From the NCBI GenBank assembly GCA_902793295.1, contig CADBDA010000016.1, positions 1 to 64,000 of the forward strand: 64,000 nt of DNA, in the 5' to 3' direction. This stretch comes from an uncultured Bacteroidota bacterium (GTDB taxonomy: Bacteria; Bacteroidota; Bacteroidia; Bacteroidales; P3). Positions 1 to 7,278 of the stretch are shown here, in pieces. The notes under the pieces were generated by a model. That model was not told the origin of the DNA, ran no database searches, and was given only the letters and a program-made list of their open reading frames with translations. Position numbers and translations under genes: made by a program. Positions within the stretch are counted from its first letter, which is position 1. Each line of letters starts with the position of its first letter.

Positions 1-2
1 AT

Positions 3-60
3 GAAGCTGGTTTCCATTCCGTACTTATTATTAGCATTTACAATACGAAATGCCAGCTTC
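3..60. repeat. Interrupted inverted repeat at the window edge
   Basis: GAAGCTGG (3-10) is answered by CCAGCTTC (53-60), and the bases just inside the arms also pair partly. Right of it comes TTTTATTG. This could be a terminator or structured 3' end of a gene left of the window. No gene is seen in 1-180. Confidence 0.35.
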
Positions 61-185
61 TTTTATTGTGTCTCACCTACGCATTTGTCGGAAGAACCAA
101 TATTAAATGGACAATTCATTCTGTAAAATGAACCTTACGCCATAATATATCCTTAATAGGATCCATCCTTAATAATCTCCTACAG

Positions 186-219
186 ATAAGGCCGCCAGCT
201 TGCTGGCGGCCTTATTTTG
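186..219 (+). terminator. Rho-independent terminator
   Basis: A 14-base stem ATAAGGCCGCCAGC (186-199) with its exact complement at 202-215 and a 2-base centre, followed by TTTGT. It suits a plus-strand transcript coming from left of the window. No plus-strand gene lies between 1 and this hairpin. Confidence 0.7.
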
Positions 220-251
220 TATTGGCCCATTCTGAAAGCCGTGAAGGCTGA

Positions 252-378
252 TTGGCGTCTGTGTCGGCGCACTCAAACAGATGCAATCCAAAAGGCGCAC
301 CTCAAAAAGCGCACCCAAACAGATGCACCCCCAAAAACATACCTCAAATGCACACCCAAAAGACTCGCCCCCAAAGTC
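252..378. repeat. Degenerate short tandem repeat, about 14-bp period
   Basis: A C/A-rich stretch repeats variants of AAACAGATGCACCC and AAAAGCGCACCTC. It lies between the terminator at 186-219 and the 3' end of the UspA-like gene. It has no convincing coding content. The rest of positions 1-389 holds nothing further that I recognise. Confidence 0.4.
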
Positions 379-389
379 CGTCCTCCCCG

Positions 390-1262
390 CTAGTCGCAAA
401 GCACGTAGAGGTCTTCGCGGGGGTTGAGGAACAGGATGGGGATGGCGTCGCGGTTCACGATGGTGCGCTGCTCCTGGGTGCCGATGAAAAATTCCAGGCC
501 GTCTTTCTCCTTGGTGGTGACGGCTATCAACAGCCCGTAGCCCTGGGCGGCCGCAAAACGCAGGGCGTTGATGTCCTGGTAGGTCGACTTGGATTCGATG
601 ATGTGGGGCTGGAAGGTGATGCCCAAATCGGTGTAGAGCTTGTGCAGCTGCTTCATGTTGGCGTACCATTTATCCTTCAAAAAGGCATCCTTGTAGTCGT
701 AGTAGAGCACATGCATATTGGCATTGCCGAACCGCGGGAAGTAGCTGGACCATATCATCTTGTCCTTGCTCTCCTTCTTGAAGTCGATGGCCATCGCCAC
801 CTCTTTCATCCGCTCGGGGTGGGTGAGGGGTTCCTGCACTACCAGAAAAGCGGTCTTGCAGTCGGCGAAATTCTTCAGCAGGCTGCTGACGCTCATGGGG
901 TTGCGCCCGTGGCATTTCCGGTCGGCCTGCGCTACCACAGCCACCGCGCCCATCAGCTGGGGCAGCGCGGCTATCAGCTGGCGGCTGTTGCCTTTCAGCG
1001 CGGCGTAGGTCACCTCCTTGTCGTCCAGCGCGGCGCCGAACCACTCACGCTCCAACAGCGTGTTGCGCAGTTGCTTCAATTGCGCTTCGGCATCGTCGGG
1101 GGTGAGGGCGCTATGCCGCGGGTCGCAGATGTGCAAGAGCACCAGCCCTTTGCGCAGCATGCGCGACAGGTGGATGGCATACGTGACAACGGCCTCCGTC
1201 CGACCGAAGTCGGCAATGTAGGCTATGATATATTGGTCTTTCTTCTCTTTCTTTTCGTTCAT
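390..1262 (-). CDS. Universal stress protein (UspA) family, tandem-domain type
   Basis: A 290-residue protein. The opening beta strand and helix (YIIAYIADFGRTEAVVTYA) and the following VLLHICDP strand match the Usp alpha/beta fold. A second similar half starts around residue 155 (VAMAIDFKKES), and the end carries the strand IPILFLNP. The length suits two Usp domains in one chain. I do not see a clean GxxGxxG-9x-GS/T ATP loop, so nucleotide binding is uncertain. It lies 18 bases downstream of the large T9SS cargo gene, same strand, and may be co-transcribed with it. Role in stress tolerance is family knowledge only. Confidence 0.65.
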   Translation of the reverse strand: MNEKKEKKDQYIIAYIADFGRTEAVVTYAIHLSRMLRKGLVLLHICDPRHSALTPDDAEAQLKQLRNTLLEREWFGAALDDKEVTYAALKGNSRQLIAALPQLMGAVAVVAQADRKCHGRNPMSVSSLLKNFADCKTAFLVVQEPLTHPERMKEVAMAIDFKKESKDKMIWSSYFPRFGNANMHVLYYDYKDAFLKDKWYANMKQLHKLYTDLGITFQPHIIESKSTYQDINALRFAAAQGYGLLIAVTTKEKDGLEFFIGTQEQRTIVNRDAIPILFLNPREDLYVLCD

Positions 1263-1280
1263 CGTTTTTTCCTTTCTAAG

Positions 1281-4200
1281 CTAGCGTATCAGCGTGATGT
1301 CGCCCTTGAATTGCCCGGTCTGTCCGTCCTGGCAGGTGATGCGGCAATGGTACACATACACGCCGGGCATGCACCAGTTGTTGCGGAAGCGCCCGTCCCA
1401 GCATGCGTTCATGTCGTCGCTTTCGTAGACCTTCTCGCCCCAACGGGTGAAGATGGCAATGTGGAACTCCTGCACCCAGTCGCCACTGAAGCAGAGCTGG
1501 TCGTTCTTGCCGTCGTTGTTGGGCGTGAAGGCGTTGGGGATGAAAATGTTGGGCTTGCCGCAAACCACATTCACGCATTTCACCACCACCGTGTCGTCCA
1601 TCGTGCATCCTATCGAGTCGGTCACCGTCACGATGAACATCGTGGTGTCGTCCAGTGTGGCGGTGGGGTTGGGCGACGAGGCGTCGTCCACCTTGTCCGA
1701 CGGGCTCCAGTAGTAGCTGCCGTTGGGGATGGTGGTGACATGCAGCCCGGTGGAGTGCCCTCCGAAGATGACCTCGTCGTCGGCCCATGCGTCGATGGCG
1801 TCGAACGAGTGTTGCACGTCGATGGCGATGCTGTCGCGCACCTCGCATCCGTCGGCGTCGGTGGCCACAACGATGGTGGTGCCTTCACACAGCTGGTGGG
1901 CGGTGCTCTCGGTCTCGCCGTTGCTCCAGGTGTAGGTGTAGGGGGCTGTGCCTCCGCTGGCGGCGGCGGTGGCGCTGCCGCTGCACAGGTTCGGACAGCT
2001 GTTGTGGGCGTCGCTCACCGTCAGGTGCATGTTGTAGTTCTCCAGCACCTCTATGGTGTCATAAAATTGGCAGCCGCTGCTGTCGGTCACTTCCAGTATG
2101 TAGCGTCCGGGACACAGGTCGCTGCGCGTCGCCGTGGTCGAACTGTCGTCCAGCCACAACAGGCTGTAGGTGGAGGGTCCGCTGACGTTCACCGTGATGC
2201 TGCCCGTACATGACTCCAGACAGGCGATGTGGTTCACCGTCGTGTCGATGATGGGGTAGGGCTTCTCGGCTATGGTGAAATCCAGTTCCACGTCGCATCC
2301 GTTGGCGTCGCTGATGTTGAGCCGTCCGGGTGTGCCGGCGGGGGCGGGAGTCCATCCGAAGAGCTCGCCGGGGCTGCCCATGTCGCTCCAGGGGCCGCCG
2401 TTGATGGACCACCTGTAAGGGGGCGTCCCGGCGTCGCTGAAGGTGACATGCAGCTGTCCCCAATGGTCGTAGGGGCAGCGGGGCTCGAAGATGTCGAAGG
2501 TGTCGATGATGTTGTCGAATCGTATGTGGATGCTGTCTTCCTTCACGCATCCCAGGTCGTCGACCACGCGCAGGTACAGCCATTGTGCGCCGGTGGGCGT
2601 GAAGCTGTAGAAGGGGGTGCTCATATCGCTGTTCAGCGTGTCGGTCATGGCGGCGTTGCTCGACCACTGGTAGCTGTTGTTCATACCGGGGGCGTTGACG
2701 CTCAGCAGGGTGGGGCTGTCGCAGCTCACCGTGTCGCCCATAATGGTGGCGTCGGCTTCGCCAATCTTGACCACCTGCGTCAGCGTGTCGCTGCATTGCC
2801 CGTCGGTGGTGGTCACCACCAGGGTGTAGGTGCCGGTCTGTGTCACGGTGGGGTTGGCGATGGTGCTGTCGCTCACCTGGCCTCCAATCCATTGGTAGGT
2901 GCAGCTTGGGGTGGGGGCGATGCCGATTTGGAGGGGGATGCCGGGGCAGGTGGATAGCGTGTCGAGCGGATAGCTGCTGTTGCCCAACACCATGATGTTG
3001 CGGGTCATCGTGTCGCTGTTGCTGCATGCGCCGGGCATGTAGGCTATCAGCGTGATTTGGTGCAGTCCGGGTGTGGTGAAGGTGTGGTTGAAGGGCAGGG
3101 TGCTGTTGGTGGGGTAGGAGGTGCCGTCGTCGAAAAGCCACAGGTAGTTGGTGCCGCGTCCGGTGTTCACCAGCTCGACGTTGTTGCCCGAAAGGCATAC
3201 CGTGGGGGGTATCAGAAATTCCGCCACAGGGAAGTCGCTGCTCAGGTTCAGCCGAAAGATGGCGTTGTTGCAGTTGCTGCTGTTGTTGTGCTGTCCGTAG
3301 GCGCCCACGGTGATGGGGAAGTCGTCGCCGCCGCTGCAGCTGGCGCATACCGACTGGTAGAGGGTGCCGTGGCGGTCAAAACGGCTGGTGCCGCCGTCCA
3401 CATGGTCGCCGCCGCTGTAGTAGTTGCTGCTGTTGTGCTGCTCGCCGAAGTAGGTGGCGTACACCAGCTGGCTGGCGTCGATGTCCACCGCCATGATGTA
3501 GAAGTCCTGTCCGTCGGTGACGCTCTGGTAGGCGTCGCTGGTCACCGTCAGGTTGCTCGTGCCGTGGGTGTTCCAGGCGTAGCTGGTGCCATTGAAGGTG
3601 CGTCCCAGGAAGAGGCGCCCCCATCCGCTCAGGTAGAGGCGGTTGCAGATGTCTGCCGTGAAGGCGGTGGGCGAGATGTTGGGTTCGCCGCTGCCGTCGC
3701 CCACCACGGTGCTCCACACCAGCGAGTCCAGCCCGCTGCGGAAGCGCGCCAGGAATTGTCCGCTGTTGGGTGTGCCGTAGTTGGCGTTGTGTATCAGCGT
3801 GCTGCCGTAGGCCTTGGTCTGCCCGAACAGGAAGATGTCGTCCTGCTTGCCGCAGCGCACAAAGTAGCATTGGTCGTAGGCTGTCGATCCGAAATGGGTG
3901 CTGCCCATCAGCGTGTTGCCGTAATAGGATATCTTGGCTACAAAGCCGTCGGCGCTGCCGCCGCCGTAGTTGGGCTTGTAGCAGCCGGGCGTGGTGGGGA
4001 AGTCGGTGGAATTGGTTCCGCCGCACACAATGACGTTGTAGTCCTTGTCGCAGTCCACCGAGTAGATGGCGTCGTCGTGGTTGCCGCCCAGATAGGTGGA
4101 CCACATGATGTTGCGCAGGTTGTAGTCTATCTTGAACACCACGCCGTCCTGTCCGCCGCCGCCGGTGGGCTGTATGCAGCCTGCGGTCACGGGGAAGTCG

Positions 4201-5576
4201 GTCGATGTGGTGGTGCTGCCCACATAGATGTTGTTCTGCTGGTCGGTGATGATTTCGCCGCGGGCGCCGTCACCGTAGTTGAAGTAGAGCGAGTCGTTGC
4301 CCATCATGATGGTGGCGTAGTCGAACGAGTTGCGGTAGTTGAGTCCGTCGTTGCCGCTGCCGCCGACGTAGGTCGATGCCTGCAGCTGGCTGCCGTCGCT
4401 GTTGAAGCGGCAGATGAAGAGGTCCGAGCCGTTGGGGAAGTTGATGGTGGTGCTGCCTTCATATTGCAGCGAGGTGCCGCCGTTGAAGCTGGTGTCGTAG
4501 GCGTTGGCGCTCACGGGGAAGTTGCCCGACCCGGTGGTGCCGAACACCACCAGCTCGTTCATCGTGTTCACAAACATGCTGTGGGGCATGTCGGCCATGC
4601 TGCCGCCCAGATAGGTGGCGTAGAGCCGCTGCTGTCCGCTGCTGTCGAATTTGAAGATGCCGATGTCGCAGTTGCCGTTGTAGCTGCCGTCGTAGGCGCC
4701 CAGCGAGACGGGATAGCCGGTTCCGAACACCACGCCGGCGGTGTAGGTGTTGCGGTACTCGTCAAAGCAGCCAGTGGTTCCCCAGTTGTCGGCCGTCGAA
4801 CCGGTGTAGGTCGAAAAATGGAGGTAGGGGTCGATGATGAGCACCTGGCTGCTGTCGTAGGGGCCCACTTCGAAACGTATCCTGTCGCCCTCCAGCCGGT
4901 AGCGCGAGGCTACCTCCACCTGGCGCCCGTCGACCATCTGGTAGGCGTAGGGGCGCAGCTCCACAATGTCGGCCACCGAGGTCCGCACCTCCAGGTTGCC
5001 GTTCTTCAGTCGCAGCCCGTCGGTGCCTTCGTAGCGCATCTCGATGGCGTCGGCACGTCCTCCGGGGTAGACGATGAAGTCGTATTTCAGCGCCTTGCTG
5101 GCGGCGTACACCTTCATGTCGACCTGCGGGTACAGCTGCCGGTAAACCACCGACTGGTAGGTGCCCACATTCGAGGCCCAGCGGCTGCGGTCGCGTCCTA
5201 TGTAGTAGTGTTCCACGCCGTCGTCGCGTTCGGTGCCCTCCACCGTCGCGGTCGTGCAGCCCTCAAAGCGGATGCGGTAGGCGTGTTGGCGGTAGCGTCC
5301 CTTGCCGTCGCTGGCCAGGGGGGGATGGTGCAGGTTCTCGTTGTCGCGGTGTTGCACCACGAAGGTGAAGCAGTCCTTTTCCACAAACAGGGTGGCTCCG
5401 TGCATCATCGAGCGGAAGATCACCTGCGGCTCCCATTGGCCGCGGTTCTCCGAAAAACAGATGCGGGCGCCGCTGCCCAACGTGTCTCGTTCGGTGCGGC
5501 CGCCGGCCCATGCGGGCACCACCAAAATCAGCGCCAGCATCAGCCATAAAAACATCCTATTTTCGTTTCGCTTCAC
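1281..5576 (-). CDS. Large T9SS-exported surface protein (SBBP, PKD, SprB repeats, CHU_C C-terminal domain)
   Basis: 1431 residues, secreted. The N-terminus has a basic n-region (KRNENR) and hydrophobic core ending in PAWA, a signal peptide. Residues about 40-230 resemble the N-terminal module that precedes SBBP repeats (SENRGQWEPQV). Residues about 235-780 hold repeated beta-propeller-like SBBP units (YATYLGGS, STYVGGSGNDG, STYLGGNHDDA). A PKD-like domain follows near 800-880, then Ig-like and SprB-like repeats (CSGSATAAASGGTAPYTYTW). The last 90 residues are a gliding-associated C-terminal sorting domain (IFIPNAFTPNNDGKNDQL, FTRWGEKVYES, GVYVYHC). Known for the family: outer-membrane passage by type IX secretion and cell-surface attachment. 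The GTG start at 5576 is kept because it supplies the basic n-region; an ATG at 5555 is the alternative. Substrate or partner unknown. Confidence 0.9.
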   Translation of the reverse strand: MKRNENRMFLWLMLALILVVPAWAGGRTERDTLGSGARICFSENRGQWEPQVIFRSMMHGATLFVEKDCFTFVVQHRDNENLHHPPLASDGKGRYRQHAYRIRFEGCTTATVEGTERDDGVEHYYIGRDRSRWASNVGTYQSVVYRQLYPQVDMKVYAASKALKYDFIVYPGGRADAIEMRYEGTDGLRLKNGNLEVRTSVADIVELRPYAYQMVDGRQVEVASRYRLEGDRIRFEVGPYDSSQVLIIDPYLHFSTYTGSTADNWGTTGCFDEYRNTYTAGVVFGTGYPVSLGAYDGSYNGNCDIGIFKFDSSGQQRLYATYLGGSMADMPHSMFVNTMNELVVFGTTGSGNFPVSANAYDTSFNGGTSLQYEGSTTINFPNGSDLFICRFNSDGSQLQASTYVGGSGNDGLNYRNSFDYATIMMGNDSLYFNYGDGARGEIITDQQNNIYVGSTTTSTDFPVTAGCIQPTGGGGQDGVVFKIDYNLRNIMWSTYLGGNHDDAIYSVDCDKDYNVIVCGGTNSTDFPTTPGCYKPNYGGGSADGFVAKISYYGNTLMGSTHFGSTAYDQCYFVRCGKQDDIFLFGQTKAYGSTLIHNANYGTPNSGQFLARFRSGLDSLVWSTVVGDGSGEPNISPTAFTADICNRLYLSGWGRLFLGRTFNGTSYAWNTHGTSNLTVTSDAYQSVTDGQDFYIMAVDIDASQLVYATYFGEQHNSSNYYSGGDHVDGGTSRFDRHGTLYQSVCASCSGGDDFPITVGAYGQHNNSSNCNNAIFRLNLSSDFPVAEFLIPPTVCLSGNNVELVNTGRGTNYLWLFDDGTSYPTNSTLPFNHTFTTPGLHQITLIAYMPGACSNSDTMTRNIMVLGNSSYPLDTLSTCPGIPLQIGIAPTPSCTYQWIGGQVSDSTIANPTVTQTGTYTLVVTTTDGQCSDTLTQVVKIGEADATIMGDTVSCDSPTLLSVNAPGMNNSYQWSSNAAMTDTLNSDMSTPFYSFTPTGAQWLYLRVVDDLGCVKEDSIHIRFDNIIDTFDIFEPRCPYDHWGQLHVTFSDAGTPPYRWSINGGPWSDMGSPGELFGWTPAPAGTPGRLNISDANGCDVELDFTIAEKPYPIIDTTVNHIACLESCTGSITVNVSGPSTYSLLWLDDSSTTATRSDLCPGRYILEVTDSSGCQFYDTIEVLENYNMHLTVSDAHNSCPNLCSGSATAAASGGTAPYTYTWSNGETESTAHQLCEGTTIVVATDADGCEVRDSIAIDVQHSFDAIDAWADDEVIFGGHSTGLHVTTIPNGSYYWSPSDKVDDASSPNPTATLDDTTMFIVTVTDSIGCTMDDTVVVKCVNVVCGKPNIFIPNAFTPNNDGKNDQLCFSGDWVQEFHIAIFTRWGEKVYESDDMNACWDGRFRNNWCMPGVYVYHCRITCQDGQTGQFKGDITLIR

Positions 5577-5580
5577 GACT

Positions 5581-5589
5581 GCAAAAGTA
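5581..5589 (-). promoter_or_regulatory. -7 promoter element of the T9SS cargo gene
   Basis: The minus strand reads TACTTTTGC, matching the Bacteroidetes TAnnTTTGC box. Only four bases separate it from the GTG at 5576, so the transcript would start at or beside the start codon. No clear -33 TTTG is seen. Confidence 0.55.
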
Positions 5590-5855
5590 CACTTTTTATT
5601 TCAATTGTGTGTCTTTTTCTATTAAGGATACTTTAAATAAAAATAGGGAGGCGCTGTAGGTGTTTGTAAATCAAATGTGTAAAAACAATCCTTTGCACAG
5701 CGGCTCCTCCGTATCCCTCTTCGGCGGCCCATTTCCGATACACCTCGCCTTTCTGCGCTTTTCTGCCGGAAAGGCGGGCGAATTTTTTGTCGCTATTAAA
5801 TATCTGGTTTGTATGTTTTTATATCGCACTTCCAGGTGGCTGCCGGCCGAAAAAA

Positions 5856-5886
5856 TTGTTCATTGTAAAAAAAGTCGTAACTTTGC
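5856..5886 (+). promoter_or_regulatory. Promoter of the small lipoprotein cluster
   Basis: TTG (5856-5858) lies 19 bases before TAACTTTGC (5878-5886), the Bacteroidetes vegetative layout. It gives a leader of about 95 bases before the first lipoprotein at 5989. Confidence 0.65.
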
Positions 5887-5988
5887 AAAAAATTAAGAAT
5901 CTGTTTCTCGCAGGTTGAACTTAATGGGGAGTCCGCCGAAAATCCTTCAAAGAGAGTAGGCATTAATCAAACGTAACAATAACAAATT

Positions 5989-6270
5989 ATGAAAAAAGTA
6001 TTTTATCTTCTCTCCACCTTCGCATTAGTGGCCATGTTCGCTGCCTGCAGCAATCCCGAATCCGATGCTCAGAAAGCCGCCAAGAAAGGCTGCGACTGCC
6101 TCAAGGTGATGAACGATACCGAAAAATTCGAGGCTTGCAGCCAGGAAATGGAAAAACTCGGCGATGAAATGGAGAAGAAATACACCAGCGAAGAAGACCA
6201 GAAAGCCTTCCAGGATGCTTACATGGATGCTCTGAAAGACTGCGATGTCGACCTCGGCTTAGGTCTCTAA
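5989..6270 (+). CDS. Small lipoprotein, paralogue 1 of 3 (CxC...C...DC family)
   Basis: 93 residues. A lipoprotein signal peptide ends in the lipobox MFAAC (Cys20), so the mature protein should be lipid-anchored. The mature part is charged and helical. Beyond the lipid Cys it has four cysteines: Cys35 and Cys37 in KKGCDC, Cys50, and Cys85 in KDC. The same spacing pattern recurs in the next two genes, so these are tandem paralogues. I know no function; the fixed cysteines suggest disulfides or a metal site (inference). A hairpin follows the stop. Confidence 0.8.
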   Translation: MKKVFYLLSTFALVAMFAACSNPESDAQKAAKKGCDCLKVMNDTEKFEACSQEMEKLGDEMEKKYTSEEDQKAFQDAYMDALKDCDVDLGLGL

Positions 6271-6297
6271 GACTGTTGTGTCCTTTTATTGACCCCT

Positions 6298-6325
6298 ATA
6301 GCCGGACGATCTGTCGTCCGGCTAT
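6298..6325 (+). terminator. Hairpin after lipoprotein 1
   Basis: Perfect 12-base stem ATAGCCGGACGA / TCGTCCGGCTAT with a TCTG loop. The following T-tract is poor (TTCC), so it may attenuate rather than stop transcription into the next paralogue. Confidence 0.55.
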
Positions 6326-6385
6326 TTCCATGTGCCCTCGCGATGTCATGATTTGTGAGTTTTTTGAATACTAAAATATATATTT

Positions 6386-6772
6386 ATGTCACGCCGCCCA
6401 ACTTCCATCTCCCATTGTTCGTTCGTCTGGTTGCTGCCTTGCCTTCTGATGCTTTTCGCGGCCTGCAACCGCTTGGAGTATGACGCCGACCGCATGGCTC
6501 GGAAAACTTGCGAATGCATCTCGTTCACGGCCGACTCTGTCATCCCGGCCGACGCCGAAAAGTGCTTCAACGAACTGATGCAATTGGCTTCGTCCCTCGA
6601 AAGCCAATACCCCTCCGAGGAACAGCAGCAGCAGCTCATCGACCGCTACACCAAGACCCTCCGTGATTGCGACGCTCCCACCACCGACTTGATGATCGAC
6701 TACCTCTCCGGTGAATGGTCCAACAACCAAAAAACGAACCAGGACGAAATCCCCGTCGAAGACGAAAAATAA
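6386..6772 (+). CDS. Small lipoprotein, paralogue 2 of 3
   Basis: 128 residues. Signal peptide with a hydrophobic core (WLLPCLLMLFAAC) and lipobox Cys. The mature part repeats the neighbour's pattern: ARKTCEC, then a single Cys in EKCFNEL, then RDC, with a helix between that includes SEEQQQQ where paralogue 1 has SEEDQK. A 25-residue acidic/Asn-rich tail follows that the other two lack. It lies 115 bases after paralogue 1. Function unknown. Confidence 0.75.
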   Translation: MSRRPTSISHCSFVWLLPCLLMLFAACNRLEYDADRMARKTCECISFTADSVIPADAEKCFNELMQLASSLESQYPSEEQQQQLIDRYTKTLRDCDAPTTDLMIDYLSGEWSNNQKTNQDEIPVEDEK

Positions 6773-6777
6773 AACGG

Positions 6778-6791
6778 TAACGCTTGCGTTA
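6778..6791. repeat. Small palindrome after lipoprotein 2
   Basis: TAACGC and GCGTTA around TT. It is too short to call a terminator by itself. Confidence 0.3.
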
Positions 6792-6839
6792 TATGTTCAT
6801 ATACCCCGCATTTGACCTAATCACAAAAACAATAAGACC

Positions 6840-7178
6840 ATGAAAACAAACACCCTATCAACATCCTGGCAGTCGCAAACTGCCCGTCGTCGTGTCGCTC
6901 CGTTTGTCTGTTGCCCATTGGCCGTCCTTCTGTTGGTGCTCTTCGCCGCCTGCGGCGGCGCCAAGTCCGACGCCAAGCTGCTGGCCAAGAAGGCTTGCGA
7001 ATGCCAGTCGATTGAGGATGCCGGCTCGGCCGACCAGCAGCAGGTCGACAGCTGCTGGAAGGAGGCGCTCGGCATGACCCTCGAAATGCGCGACAAGTAC
7101 AAGGACGACCCCGAAGCCATCGATGTCTTCGAGCAGGTGCTGGCGCAAGCCGAAAAGGACTGCGTCAACCAGAAGTGA
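6840..7178 (+). CDS. Small lipoprotein, paralogue 3 of 3
   Basis: 112 residues. An unusually long polar stretch (about 20 residues with RRR) precedes the hydrophobic core and lipobox LFAAC. The mature domain again has AKKACEC, a single Cys (DSCWKEA) and a closing KDC, so it belongs with its two upstream neighbours. It is 67 bases after paralogue 2 and 100 bases before dnaG. Function unknown; membrane-anchored location is inferred from the lipobox. Confidence 0.75.
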   Translation: MKTNTLSTSWQSQTARRRVAPFVCCPLAVLLLVLFAACGGAKSDAKLLAKKACECQSIEDAGSADQQQVDSCWKEALGMTLEMRDKYKDDPEAIDVFEQVLAQAEKDCVNQK

Positions 7179-7278
7179 GACGCGCAGCGCTGATGCTCGG
7201 CGTTTGTTTCGTCCGGCCCTATACGCAAAACCATATTTTTTCTTTTTCTAACTGACTAATTATTATCTTTAAAGGCAT

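Larger units (their letters stand above)
5577..5988. other. Divergent intergenic region
   Basis: 412 bases between the divergent T9SS cargo gene and the lipoprotein cluster. It holds a promoter for each side (5581-5589 minus, 5856-5886 plus) and a hairpin CGCCTTTC/GAAAGGCG (5746-5753 with 5769-5776) followed by a T6 run, looking like a plus-strand terminator or attenuator. A 78-codon frame at 5660-5896 overlaps the plus promoter and is not believed. Confidence 0.5.

Noticed and set aside
252..2213. 653-codon plus-strand frame over the UspA-like gene and part of the cargo gene
   Set aside because: Crosses two good minus-strand genes; composition typical of an antisense shadow.
3057..5549. 830-codon open frame on the plus strand
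   Set aside because: It mirrors the T9SS cargo gene; its Val/Ala/Gly/His-rich sequence has no domains and comes from GC-rich codon bias.
5660..5896. 78-codon plus-strand gene
   Set aside because: It runs through the hairpin and the promoter of the lipoprotein cluster and resembles nothing.
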